The notes beneath the pieces were generated by a model, which worked only from the letters and a program-made list of their open reading frames with translations, ran no database searches and was not told the origin of the DNA. Positions 10,060-22,396 of a stretch of 64,000 nt of DNA are shown one piece after another. Source of the DNA: Apophysomyces variabilis (Eukaryota > Mucoromycota > Mucoromycetes > Mucorales > Mucoraceae); the NCBI GenBank assembly GCA_002749535.1, contig MZZL01000409.1, positions 1,361,527 through 1,425,526 of the forward strand. Direction: 5' to 3'. Numbering within the stretch: position 1 is the stretch's first letter; each line of letters starts with the position of its first letter. Made by a program: the position numbers and the translations under genes.

Positions 10060-10632
10060 TCATGCATTAATAGCATTAACAGTGAATGTGTTTCCTATGA
10101 ATGGTGCTATTAATTGCATTTGTACCTCCCTTTCGTTTCTGGTCAGCTGGAATCGGTAATTCCACCATTTGTATTCCTGTTGCAGAGATCGTGAGGCTGT
10201 CAAAAGTACAAATGCCCATTTACGCTGGCACTCCTTTAGAGAGCGCACATCCGCCGCACCATCCACAATTAACCATGTCACATGTTCGTCCGTGTGTTGG
10301 TGAAGCCATGCATCGAGACCGAGAAGTGTGGCTTTCACCTGATCCGGAGCGGGCTGGAAAAGATGAAACCGACTGCTATCAACACCGCGTTTCTCAAGGA
10401 AGCCGCTGTCAAATCGTCCATCCAAATCTAGATAGATCACACTTTCGTTCTGTTGAATGGCGTGGGAGCTAATAAGCATTAAAATTCGGGATTTGCCGCT
10501 CCCAGACATGCCATAGATATCGATACTATCTCCCGCATAGATTCCATTCCTTCTATGCGACAAAATGATGCTCTCTCCCATTTCGGGAATGGGCACTGGT
10601 ATTCTACATTCCGATTGTGCTAAAGCTTGCAT
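10060..10632 (-). CDS. RAD51-family ATPase, XRCC2-like
   Basis: Single-exon frame of 190 aa. It has a Walker A GMSGSGKS (residues 41-48), a hydrophobic strand ending in acidic residues VIYLDLDGRFD, and a Walker B WLIVDGAAD (120-128). These are the RecA/RAD51 core in the order seen in RAD51 paralogues. The short N-terminus without a helix-hairpin-helix, the YLDLDGRFD strand and overall size point to XRCC2, a RAD51 paralogue that promotes homologous recombination. At about 190 aa it is shorter than animal XRCC2 (about 280 aa), lacking much of the variable C-terminus. RAD51D or a RadA-like relative are the alternatives. It lies 244 bp upstream (in minus-strand sense) of the kinase start on the same strand, with an independent promoter likely. 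Confidence 0.72.
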   Translation of the reverse strand: MQALAQSECRIPVPIPEMGESIILSHRRNGIYAGDSIDIYGMSGSGKSRILMLISSHAIQQNESVIYLDLDGRFDSGFLEKRGVDSSRFHLFQPAPDQVKATLLGLDAWLHQHTDEHVTWLIVDGAADVRSLKECQRKWAFVLLTASRSLQQEYKWWNYRFQLTRNEREVQMQLIAPFIGNTFTVNAINA

Positions 10633-11266
10633 CTAGAAATGAGCAGACCGAATGAGAACAGCTCTTGGGACCTCATCAACCATACACGCAACACGGATTC
10701 ATGTTTGACTTGATTCAAAAACTGAATTAAAAACGGCATATATTATACTTCTACGTGGTTTGATTGGGTCGTCCTTGGGAGATATACGAAACAGTGTGAC
10801 TTACACGCGCGTTTGGAATAGAGGCAACCATAAACGAAGTCTCAATTACATTTTTTTGCATGTTGATTTGCGCCACTTATAAAACGTGTTTACGCTGATG
10901 GGAAATAAATTAGGCGCAGACATAGTGCCGTAGCAGAGTGCTCAAAGGTTCAAAAAATCAGCCACGCTTCCACTGCACACAGTCCAAGTCTTGCAAAGAT
11001 CCAAGATAAGGATAACAATGATGTAGTATGCTTTTGCTACTTTACGACAATGTTCATTTAAAAAAATGAAAAATGGAATAGAACGAGGAGAACCAATACA
11101 TCCATCAATGTCACTGTATTTTCGTAATTTACACGAACTGCAGGAAGTTCAGTTAAGGATGATACATAAGCTGGTGGATGATGACTTCCTACGGTAATAT
11201 GAATAAATAACGAGTGAAAAGAACATACGCTTTTGATTATTGATCGACTGATAAAAAAATGCCCGC
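10633..11266. other. Intergenic upstream of the XRCC2-like gene
   Basis: Contains the presumed promoter of the minus-strand ATPase gene. No other gene, RNA or repeat recognised. Confidence 0.4.
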
Positions 11267-11495
11267 CAGTTCATGCGTCTAACATTTGCCAATTCAGACA
11301 TAATCATTTCATCGATAGGTGGCATCGTCATTGGACATACTGTGCTTTCAGCCCCTCTTAGATTCTTTGACGCAGCTTGATTCATGACATCCATCGACAA
11401 CAATTGCCCTATCTGCGGGAATACACAAACAACAACATGGCATACCATGACGCGCCCCTCCATTGATAAGACCATATGTCGTCATCATTCATCTT
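11267..11495 (-). repeat. Dispersed repeat R1, copy 2 (decayed coding sequence)
   Basis: Similar to 1116-1355 in sequence and orientation. The minus frame 11149-11475 stays open for 108 codons and includes LLSMDVMNQAASKN and PPIDEMIMSELANVRRMN. It contains a plausible short intron near the N-terminal end. The family is unknown to me. With two copies 10 kb apart it is more likely part of a transposon than a host gene. Confidence 0.55.
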
Positions 11496-12131
11496 TTCTT
11501 TTGGCTTTATCTCGAACTGCACTTTTAATTACATGACCTATGATAACATTCATCACTCCTACATATGACAAAAGCACGTTGTCAGTCAAAGCACACAAAC
11601 TTGAGAAGACTATCTTAACTTTATATCTTCCAAGAAATGACGCAAACTTGAATAAAAAGGTATGCGTAAGGCAACTTTAAACAGAAGCGTTGGGTGAAAC
11701 AAGTACGACAAATTGGATGTTGTTACTATCATGCAGCCATTTAACCTCATAACACAACAGATCTTGAACAACATACTTGAGACGTCTCTCATTGCATACT
11801 CTCTTCTGGTCAACTTCAGTAACTATCTGTCTCTGAAAGCAAAGGCAACATATGCTTCCCGATATTCTCGACAACCTGAAACATTGGGTGATTTTGGATA
11901 GAAGAGATATATGACAAAGCGGAAGATAAGAAACTAGGGAAAAATGCTATTATAGTTTATAACTTAGCTATTCTACAGCCTGACGATACAAATAAGTAAA
12001 GCACTCTCTATAGGATGGGTGGGTGGGCATCGAAGAACAATCCAGGATTTCCCCAGGATTCTCCTCCTTGCCGACTCCCAGACTAGCGTTAGGATACCAT
12101 GGGAATAGGTAAAAAGGTAGTATGTCATTCT
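11496..12131. other. Intergenic, nothing recognised
   Basis: AT-rich, only overlapping 60-67-codon frames on both strands, none recognisable. Confidence 0.4.
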
Positions 12132-12260
12132 CATTGACCAACCATGATTTATACTTCACGCTACTTGGGTGAATCTGGTGATTATTGGAGGATCGAGTTG
12201 ATGAAAGTAAAATATACTTGCCGCATGAGTCATTTACTAATAACTCATATAATTATTTTC
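12132..12260. repeat. MITE family M1, copy 3 (partial)
   Basis: The block TTGACCAACCATGATTTATA, then CTTCACGCTACTTGG, then GGAGGATCGAGTTGA, then AAAATATACTTGCCGCATGA follows the left half of the MITE at 3013-3222 in order. The right inverted end is not convincing, so this copy is decayed. Confidence 0.55.
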
Positions 12261-13398
12261 TCCTTTCCCTTGAAGAGGAATCGCAATAGCATAATGCAAG
12301 AAAAATAATATAGCGATATTTTCCTTTATTTTACTCTTAATCAGAGTAGATCATTGTGAGAATGTTAATAAAGAGTTATAATTAAAGTAACGTTATCAAA
12401 GCAAGCATCATCAGAGCGGCAGAGTTATTCAGAGTATAGCACACCACTGTCAATAAATTCCAGTTCATCTGGCTTAGTAATTTTGTTTTCTTTGTTTATC
12501 TTTCCTTCCTCATCTTTATGCTGCCTTTACTTTTGTAAAGGAGCGAAAAAGATCAATACAGTTTGGTGATGATTGTCCCAGAGAGACAATGGCTTTGGCA
12601 AAATCCCGCGCAGAAAAAGCCAAAGCATGCTTTGGAACATGGAATCAGGTGATTCATCGCTGTTTAAACGGCGAAAGCTACCTGGCCATGGCAAGCTAAA
12701 GACAGATCTCCTGGAACATAAGCGCCTGCCTAAAGTGTAGTAGCGCAGGTTACAGATAGGACTTTATGACCTTCTGTGCAAATTAGCCTATATAGGCGAA
12801 CTTTTGTACTTCATCTATTTGTACATTTACTCTGCGCGCATAGATGTTAATATATAAAGACGGATCTTGATATCTTAGGATCATCACGTTTCTGATATAC
12901 TCAAACACACAATAAATCATTCTACACATGGTTCCTACTTAACTCGGCTATTAGGATCTGACTCATGTCAGCAATGACTGGGACGTGCTTATCCAAGAAT
13001 TCGATAAAACTATTTTAATACTTAAACTCTGCCATCATTTTGATATCATTTAGACGTCCTAAACTTGTTATCCTTTGGATAGCACAAGTATTAATAAAGA
13101 AACGAAGAAGGGTAAACTTTAGCCTGCCAAGAGAGGTGACTATATATCATAATAAAGTTTATGCGCATCATTATAATTGGTTTTGATAAACATAGTAAAA
13201 ACGAGGGCTTTTCATTATAACTGACCAATCGTAAAAAAAACTTCTCAAACTGAAAAAGAAAGTTGTCAAAGCAAGAAAAAGAGTCGCACAAGGTATAAAT
13301 TGGCAAACAAAGAAAATAATTTAGGTTGTCTTTATCCTCTCCTTATTTTTTTCTCTTGGCTTGATTTGTATACGGATCTCTCTTTCCTCTACTAGCAC
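12261..13398. other. Intergenic, nothing recognised
   Basis: AT-rich sequence before the Fanzor-family locus. A pyrimidine-rich stretch at 13321-13395 (TTTATCCTCTCCTTATTTTT and similar) immediately precedes the first ATG at 13399 and looks like a fungal promoter region. Nothing else recognised. Confidence 0.4.
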
Positions 13399-15146
13399 AT
13401 GGATATACCTGAGAACGATTTGGCTGAAGTATTGCAATCTCTGGAGATCCCCCCTACAGACATATTACATAGGTTGGACAATTATCATGGTATGTCTGTA
13501 TCAGACATCATTATATACAAGAAACAATACAAGCAGCAGCAGAAGCAGTTGCAGGAAGGTGAGTAACATAAACGCAGTTGGCTGATAACCTGATATACGC
13601 TCCTATCTTTCTGAAATCATCAGCCTACAGACAGTTACAACATGCACGGCAGCACAATGACATTGGAAACAGTGACGCTCAGTCTGAATCAAGCAGAACC
13701 TCCGCCCAGGGACAACTCGCTGGAAGCAAAAGGAAGCGGAAGCAAACCGCGGCGGAAAAAGCACGTAACAGGGAGCAAGCACGGCGAAGACAGGAATTGT
13801 CGACTAGAACATCAATTACACCATACCTCACTTGCATTTGCAATCAGCGATACGACACAGCATTTACACATAGTCGAGCGAGTCATCACCTGTGTTCTTT
13901 TCAGAAATAGGGAGCTGATCCTGGTGTTACCGATATTTATGTCTGCGGCAACGGAAGCAATGACGTGTATCGCGATGAGGCTGATCTAGAATGGAAGTGA
14001 TAGACATATTTAAATTTTATGCTTGATACATGTATGCAACACTGACATCGTTGCTACAATATTATTTTTACGTTTGCCAAACTAAACTCTTTTTATTGAG
14101 TTTGACAGTGGAAGATGACCAGGATATTCCAGACGAAGATATAGTAGAACTTCCTGAACCTGAAGTAGCCGAAGGTAATTATAATATTAAACGCCATTCA
14201 TCTTCTAGCACGATTCTGAATGTTTATTTGAGCATCTGTAGGCGAAAATGATGATACGGAATTTGAACCACACCAGATCCGACAGCTTTCAACAGCAGAG
14301 CATTACACTAGAGCTGGCTTTAAGAAAACTACGCAAAGGATCAACACAAGTAAAACACCTTTTATACGAAGACTAGAGTCAGAAATTGACACCAACAGAA
14401 CCGCTGACATGGATCGTATTATCCGATCTATTATATCAACTTTGGATGCATTACCAGAAGTTACAGCTTTTTATGCCCAACAAGATATCCAAGGATTGAA
14501 ATTCTTGAATTACCAGGGACGTCAAAGGCTGGACGAAGAAATGGTTAAGATCTTCATCAACGGAGGCACCAAGTACCGGGACCCTCTCGGGAACGCGGAT
14601 TGCCTATTCAGGGCACGTCAACAAGACCAACGTGTGGACAATGAAACGCCTCGTCCTGATGGGGACACGAAGATGGAGAAGAACGGCACATGTGTCCGAC
14701 CGCTACGTCGCAAAACAAAATTTTATTGGTAAATTAATGTTTATTCTAGTAGAAAGATTATTTAACCAGTATCGCACAACAGAACATATTTTTGGTAACT
14801 TTCTCACTGCCTTGCCGAACTACCAAGCGTCCATTGCCCTCATGAAAAAGCAAGGATATCAAATGGTTAAATATGGTAGAAAGTCGTCAGCAAAGGAAGC
14901 ACTTGAAGACAGAGTGCGGTTAGTACAACGTATGATCAGCCGTCTCCGAGAGCGGTCACTAGTCGATGAGAATCATAATTGGATATCAATAGTCTTGAGG
15001 TATTTCACAGATCGAAATATATCATTTCATTTTTGCTACAGTAATAGAACTACGCTTATTGATTTTTGTTTATATTGTTTGTCACACTCATTTAACCTTG
15101 GTTTGGTTATTTTTAGTTACTGTGTGTTTTTGCTGTCGTTGTAAAA
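13399..15146 (+). pseudogene. Fanzor-family gene, copy B: spliced, incomplete or diverged
   Basis: Exon 1 (13399-13558) starts at ATG in MDIPENDLAEVLQS and splices by GTGAGT to an exon from 13624 with a Gln-rich coil and a basic tract GSKRKRKQTAAEKARNREQ. A segment from 13911, after an AG, reads GADPGVTDIYVCGNGSNDVY, the DPG-containing RuvC-I motif of Fanzor/TnpB nucleases with its Asp present. An exon near 14109-14176 is acidic. From about 14240 comes LSTAEHYTRAGFKKTTQRIN, and at 14500-14575 FLNYQGRQRLDEEMVKIF and INGGTKY, blocks also seen in copies A and C. The frame then shifts, and 14590-15000 holds an open frame with QYRTTEHIFGNF that may be a diverged RuvC-II region. No zinc ribbon or RuvC-III follows. 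One or two exon joins do not keep frame, so I call it broken, but a working, reduced protein is not excluded. Confidence 0.5.
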
Positions 15147-15565
15147 CTAATTAGTGTTCAATATGGATTCTATTCGTTATTGATGAATGTAGTCGCTGTT
15201 GATATTCTTCGTATCTGTCACGCACAAACTATTTTACTGTTTTAGTGTGGTGCTTTCCATCCCACGTGACTTTTAGGTCCCATATTAAATTGCAACTAGA
15301 TCATGAAGCAGTAATTCACAAGGTTGCAATTATTTCCAATCGGTATCTGCTTTAACATGAGATAAAATGTATCCAAGTTCGAATAACGTCATCGCCGCGG
15401 TGGAACCAACGAACAACACCATAGATCTGAGGCTCAGCCCTTCAGCTGCATTTGTGTATGGGAAGGCGTGCAAGGCTTTCTATTGGCCAGTCTGCTTATA
15501 TAGGGTAACCGCTTGCTGTGCCCTGTTCAAACACCCCATTGCGCAGCAATTCTCTCTAAAACCTA
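15147..15565 (+). promoter_or_regulatory. Promoter region of the subtilisin-like protease
   Basis: A TATA box (TATATAG, 15497-15503) lies about 65 bp before the protease ATG at 15566, and an ATTGG (inverted CCAAT) at 15482-15486 lies just upstream. The spacing suits a fungal core promoter and suggests a strongly or conditionally expressed gene. No specific regulator sites can be assigned. Confidence 0.5.
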
Positions 15566-16957
15566 ATGAAACTCTATACCTTGACTAATGTGCTGCTGCT
15601 CAGCGGTTATGCCATCGCAGTACCAATGATGGATCCGCTGCGGTTTTCAGACGGACATGTTGCGCCGTTGTATGCTTCAAATGAAGCAGAACCCATCGAG
15701 AACTCTTATATAGTTATACTTAAAAAGCAAACCACAAGCAATCTACTAGAAGACAATGCTAAATTGGCGCATGCTCTTGCATCAGAAAATGTTAGCAAAT
15801 CCAGCTTGCTTCACGCAGACGGGAACGGCGTTACTCACGTTTACAACATGCCCAGTCTCAAGGGCTTTGCTGGCAGCTTTGATAGAGACGTTATCAACTA
15901 TATCCGGCGTATGAAAGATGTAAAATTAGTTAGAGTTTGCAAGTGTTCTGTCGTCTTATTGCGTTATCATTAGGTGGCTTACGTGGAGAAGGATTCCATG
16001 GTTTACGCCAGTGAGCTTCAGCGCAATGCGCCCTGGGGTCTGGCTCGTATTTCGCAAAGAGACGGATTGACTCTGAAGACTTTTAACAAATATGAACATG
16101 ACCCTAATGGTGGAGACGGCGTTAATGTTTATGTCATCGACACAGGCATAAATACGGAGCATATTGACTTTGAATCACGCGCTGTGTGGGGAACAACCGT
16201 TCCATTGGATGATTTAGACGTTGATAATAATGGTCATGGATCTCACTGCGCAGGGGTTATCGCAGGCAAACGCTACGGCGTGGCGAAGAAGGCCAGACCA
16301 ATTGCTGTCAAGGTGCTAGGCTCCAATGGATCTGGGACCATGAGGGACGTTATCAAGGGCATTGAATGGGCCATTTTAGACCACAAAAACCAGACCGACA
16401 GAGGCGATAAAAAGTTTAAAGGCTCTGTCGCCAACATGAGTCTCGGTGCAGGCAAACTACGTGCTCTGAACGCCGCTATAAATACAGTAAGCAGATCATG
16501 CATGTTCTTTATCTACTTTGCTTACAAACCTGACCCGTCGTAGGCCGTCGAAGAGGGCATCGTCTTTGCTGTGGCAGCTGGAAACGATAACAAAAACGCA
16601 TGCGATTTTTCCCCGGCAAGCGCGGAATCAGCGATCACAGTGGCAGCATCCCGCGTAACCGATGAACGAGCATACTTCTCAAATTTTGGTCCGTGCGTCG
16701 ACGTCTTCGCTCCGGGCGTGAATATTCAATCAGTGTGGATCGGAAGCAAGTACGCAACCAAAGCCGTTTCAGGTACATCCATGGCCGCCCCTCATGTAGC
16801 GGGTTTAGCTGCCTATTTATTGAGTTCAAAGGAAAACGCTGGGTTTTCCCCAAAACAAATCAAGGACAAGATCCTATCTTCCAGCACTCCGAATATCCTA
16901 AAATCCCTTCCCGAGGGCACGCCAAATCTCCTCATCTTCAACGGTGCCCAATCTTGA
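15566..16957 (+). CDS. Subtilisin-like serine protease (peptidase S8, proteinase K type)
   Basis: Exons 15566-15919, 15974-16486 and 16544-16957 (introns 54 and 57 nt, GT-AG); product about 426 aa. A hydrophobic signal peptide starts the protein (LLLSGYAIAVP). An inhibitor I9-type propeptide follows (NSYIVILKK to the YVEKDSMV junction), then the catalytic domain with the triad in VYVIDTGIN (Asp about 174), NGHGSHCAG (His about 206) and SGTSMAAPHVAG (Ser about 368). AAGNDN carries the oxyanion Asn. No transmembrane segment or extra C-terminal domain is seen. The product is a secreted or vacuolar endoprotease related to proteinase K, cerevisin or oryzin, made as a self-cleaving zymogen. Its 3' end faces ELP1 135 bp away. 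Confidence 0.93.
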
Positions 16958-17092
16958 AGCAACCTCATCCGAATACCCACGTTCCTCTTTCTTTTACCAC
17001 TTGTTTAAATATTTTTGCATAAATTTTTCTTATTTAACAGTCTATCATTTCTTTCAACTCTTGATGGCCAAAAAAGCTAATGCCAAACACAT

Positions 17093-20000
17093 CTACAATA
17101 TCTGTAATTTCCACTTTATGTCAGCTATGACAGGTTTCTCGATTTGAGTAGGCAAGTTTGCTGCGTCGACTTCTTCTTGTGAAGCATACTGCATCATTGT
17201 CAGTAAAAAGACACATGAAAAGCATTTTTAATTACCTGGCTAATGGCTAGTTGCAACGGAACGAAAATTATCGGAATTGAAAGCTCAAATTCTTTGAGCA
17301 TCTTTTCGAATTTGTCTTGGATTGCCCTTGCTTCTTCAACATAGCCAAATGGAGCAAGTGCTCTCAAAATGTTCCCAAGGTCATCTAAAACACCCGTAAG
17401 CTAAGCATGCTTGTAAGCACTTATACATACTTTGCATATTGCTAGCGCGTTCATATAGTCGTTTGAGCGAACTAACAAGATATTCCTCTTCAAATACAGT
17501 CCCTTTCTTGCCTCGCGCTCGTTTGCGATCTTCGCGTTTTCGCCGCTTGGACGTGTTTCTTGTGACAGTCTTAGACAAACACAGTAGTAAAAATATCAAG
17601 TATTGCTTACCTGCTGCCTTTCGATGATACAGTCGATACGCGGGAAGTCGCTTGCGTATATCGGGTAAACTGACTATACATGGATGTGGTATCAGAGAAC
17701 ATATCCACATTATCCAGCGAATCATCGTTTGGCAAGATAACCGCTAAATGCATCATTAATACTCATGTATATATTTTCTGCTTAACACATACTTGGTTCT
17801 GGTTTACGTTCCCGAAGATCTTTCAGTCGGGATGTTTGCTTGTTGAACTGAGAGAACATCTCGTCGATGTCTTCGTCCATCTGAGTGTAGCCTTTTGCAA
17901 ACCATGAGTATCACAAAGCTTTATAAAAACTCCCGTACCGTCAATAAGGCCAGGCTTTACGTGCGTCTCTATAAGATCAGATCGATCGTTCGAGTAAGAC
18001 TAGTTTTGCAGGATGAAGTTAGTGCCAAATGAGGAACGCAGACATGTAATTACCATGCGGATAGCTTCTTGCCAAAGACTCCCTTTCAGCAAACAATCAA
18101 CAGATTCCTCAATATCCTGTACGATTGACGTGAAATTAGCGTCACCATCATTCTAAAACCACATACCTCAGTGTAATCATGAGCAACTACAGCCGCATCC
18201 TGATAACGGCGCTTATCCTTAAGATATTCTATATATATAGACATTGAGCAATACAGTAACGCATCATGGAGTACGCACCAATAACGTCGTATGCTAAAGC
18301 ATGAATGTCTTCCTTCGAGTATTTCATTTGCTTGGCTAAAGAGAACACCTCTCTCCATGAGCCAGCCATGCGATATGCACGCATAGCCTGTTCAAGGTTT
18401 TGGGACATAGTAAAGACTTAAGCGCCGTGAGCTGTCACAAACTTTTTTTTTGGGTAGTTCTCCACTTACTAATACCGGCTTCTTCGTAAGCAGATGTTTG
18501 AACCAGGTAGTCGCCATACACATTGAGAATGACCTATTTTGAACTATCCATTAACTCACAATCCCTTTAGCTTGTTAAATGAGTGATACCTGACGTTTCT
18601 CCGGCTTGTTCGCATATTCCTCAAGCGCAACTAAATATAACGAGTGCTTTTGCGTGTAAACGATAAGCTCGTCAAAATGTTTATCTCCTTTAAATTATGT
18701 AGTTCAGTTTTTCCGTCCATGTATGCATCGCTTTTACCTGCAAGACTCAAGTTTCGCAATGCCTTTTCAAAACGCTTAAGATGATCATCGATTCTGAAAC
18801 GTTGGTAGTATTTCTCAAGTTTCTGAAGTTCTTGTAAAAATGGCAAATATTCCTTTGGATCCTATTGAGAGTTATCAATATCGATCCTTAATTTCCGTAG
18901 TAGAAATAATTTACCTTCTGTGCTTGCTGTGCAACCAACAATACCAGTGGGAAATTGTACATTCCAAGAGCCACATCATACAAACGGTCGGCATCACACA
19001 AGAAGATAGTATACTTGAGAGCTTCCTCGGCATCCGATAAACTTGATTCTAAGTAGTATTAATTTAGCAAAATACAAGGTATAAGAAAAATCATCTTACC
19101 TTTAATCTCAGCTAGAAGCATTAAAGCGGACTCAAGGTCCGGTGGAGAGCTTTTAACATATGTGGACAAAATTGATTGAATATAATGTTTTCGGCCCAGT
19201 TTCAATAGGACATTACGGGCAGCCTCACAGATATAGTTGACTTTGTTCTGAACTCTGTTGCAGCAAGTAAGAACAACACGGTATTCCTGTTTACTTGTGA
19301 GTACACTACCTTTTTTCCTCTTGGGGCTGTTGGTCACGCTTTTCACTTCGATACATGGTTACAGTTGTATCTTCGTTTCTACGTAGAAAGTCAATTACAC
19401 TCGATATCTAATACCCATGTACCTGAGGTTAGATAAAAAGAGATTCAAATAGTCGACTTCTGGAATATCTTGCACAAATCGTTCAATGTTTTCGATGAAC
19501 TGATCAGGATTCTCATCATAAAGGATATTCAAATCAATTCGATTTCTACGGCACGCTATAAATGCAGAACGGTAATTGCAGCTATTTAATAGTTAATGGT
19601 GAGGTTTAATTGGAATGTGTCATACTTTCTTATGTCTTCACGAATAGTTGCCAGTACAAATGCTCTTGGACTGATGGTTTCCAGGTTACCACGAGGCATC
19701 TATAAAATAGCGTAAGCTAACTCTCACGGAAATAAAAATATAACTATGGTTAAGGTACCTGAAGTATCAAATTCGGCTTCTGTTGGGTTGCCAAAACGAT
19801 CTTAGAACCACGTTCGACACGTCGAGAAGATTCGTCGTTTGCATCTCCAATTTCATCAGATAGTTTAAAGTCTATATGATTATTAGCACATTATGGCTTC
19901 GCCAGATTTAAATATTACTTTCAAAGCTGATATCCAAAGGAAGGAATCGGGCCGTATGGTTTGTAGTCGTGAAGACCAGCCAATCTGCACGAAGAAAAAA

Positions 20001-22396
20001 TGATGTGCATTGGGATGAAATTAGCCGATCATTCGCGTACAGTCTGTTACGCTCTGTCAGCAGAATGATGATTCTCTGAAATAAGTCCGTAAGATATTTA
20101 TCAATTCAAAACAGATTAAATTGTTGATATACCTCTTCATCACTGTCCTGGGGTTTTAATCGTGTTGTAGCAATTGCTGCACATGAGCCATCGGGGATCT
20201 GCAAGATCTTGTCAATGCAGATTTTATCTTTGTTATCGATTTGAACTACAACAGAGTAGATGTTAGGATGCTTACTATGGTTACTGGGACATATACCTTC
20301 ATATACTGATCCAACTGCATCCTCAGCTAATAAGTCATGTGTATCGGCATTGTGATAAATCCGATGTACGTATCCATCAAAGTCTGCAGTTTCAATGCTT
20401 GAGGGCTGGTCATCTCCCATAGAAAAGGTCGCCAAGCAGATCATATCTCTGTTTGCTTGCTCATCATATCGGACATATATCAGTTTGTTCTCACGGATCC
20501 AATGTAATTGCCGGATAGGATTAGAGATTTTCTCCCCCTTGAAAGGATATCTAAACAGAAGATATAGCAACCCCTTCTCTTATAGTTCTAATTTTTACTT
20601 ACAACGATTGAAAACATCCCAGCAATTTGCTTTCTCCACATGCGTTCTTAGGGAGTTCAAAGAATTGAATTTTATCGTTCGTAAGTGCAACGATACAATT
20701 CCCGGAAACACTTGGGCCAAACGACACGTGCTGCACATTGCCTTCTGCCTGCAGTGTCAATGCACACATAGGTGGAGGAACATTTTGGTAAGCAAACGGT
20801 GTTAACAGAATGGATGCTAAAACCAAACATGTTAACAATAAGTCTCCTTCTAACGTGAAAACTAACCTCCGTCAACGACAGCTACAAAGCCGGCATTTTC
20901 CTCTGCAGTGGAAGTGCTTGTGAGTACTTCCCATGAAAAAATATACCGGTGATAATAGCCAGCTACAGCATCATACCACAAACTCAGTTATCTCGTCATC
21001 AGGTCCACATTTACTGCTTACTTGCGCTGACAACATGAGCCCACAAAGGCCGCTCAACATCCCAAGCAAAACCTACGATGTCATCTTCCGCCAATACCAG
21101 GTGTTGCTTCATATACCAATGGTAGTTGTTGGACGTCCATAGTTGGACTAACAGTCGAATGTATGTAAGACAGGCTTGTAAGCAGAGTTTTACTATCTTA
21201 CCGGTACGTTGGGTCTTCCCAGAGCTTGTAAGCTCCGATTCAAGCCAAACGGCTAAAACGGTTGAATCTGCATTCCATGAAACCTCCAAAAGCTTATGAT
21301 TTGTCGATTCTCTCAATGTAAACTCTCCGTGCCTTAATCCATTCTTTTCGAAGAAAACGATATCATGTCGATGTGGAAGACGTTGACTTGACACGATTAG
21401 ATTGCCCGATGGTCTAAATCAGGGTATAAGTTAACGTATAAATTATGTTATAGGTTATCTACCTCCAGTCTAGGACATGTTCCAATCGGTCCACGGGCTC
21501 ACTTGTATTTTGCAAAACTCCTTCTCGGTTATACACTCGGATAACGCGAGCCGCTACCAGTTCGTGTTCTGTTAGTCATTGATCTATTTACACTAGTTTT
21601 GCTCCTACCTTTGCGTGGGTCGATATCGGAACACGTAAACAGTCTACCATCGCCTCTCCATGCCACACGAGGCATATGGTCATCATCCTCTGAAACGGTA
21701 AATTTGCTAGTATCGACCTTGTGCAGCGCCGCCTGCTTTCCGGCAGATCCATGAAATTGTGTTTCTTTTCTTCCCCATCCAACGCTATGTTGAGTGCCTA
21801 TATACCTCTAAGTGTTACTTTATCAACGTATTACACACATCAACTGTATACAACCTTCACCCTGCTCTTCTACATGCAACGGAAACTCTGTAATCGTGTC
21901 AAAGTCTTGAGTCATTTCCAGGACATTTTTTTCACCCGTGATCATTATCACAAGATCTTGATCCGGACTCCAAGACATGGCATATATACCAGACTCGACG
22001 GAACCAATGACTTCCATCTTTATGAATAAAATGAGCTTGTATGACTTTGGGTAGCGTGCTGCTAGTTACCGCCTCTTCTCCTTTTTCGAAACGTTCTTTG
22101 CTAATCAGTATAATATCGCCATTGCGCATGCCCAAACAAGCAACCTGTAAATCAGATAAATACGTGAAATCGACAATAGAGCATGCTCCATTTGGTGCCG
22201 TTTCCACAGGAAATTGTGCAATTTCAATGAAACCCCGAGATTCTTCGTTGGCTAGGATGCGGACAACAGACAAATTGTCTTGCAGTGCAACATAAACAAC
22301 CGAATTTTCCGGATCGTTCGCGATAAAAGAACGTGAATTAAGTGGCGACCCTGCTGCTTGCGCACAACAGTGATTCAAAAGCTGTAGGCTGCGCAT
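17093..22396 (-). CDS. ELP1: Elongator complex subunit 1 (ELP1/IKI3)
   Basis: A large gene with many small introns on the minus strand. The start is ATG at 22396 (MRSLQLLN), exon 1 is 22070-22396, exon 2 begins 22017, and the stop is at 17093-17095 after a WKLQIL C-terminus. ELP1 is the scaffold of Elongator, which makes the carboxymethyl side chain on wobble u34 of tRNAs. Family blocks appear in order. The N-terminal WD40 half shows [70 protein letters not shown] and [10 protein letters not shown]. The helical C-terminal half shows [42 protein letters not shown] and [15 protein letters not shown] basic [16 protein letters not shown] stretch matches the tRNA-binding segment. I did not place every exon edge. 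All recognised blocks are colinear and none is missing. Confidence 0.9.

Noticed and set aside
10101..10472. 123-codon plus-strand frame
   Set aside because: Antisense to the conserved core of the XRCC2-like ATPase.
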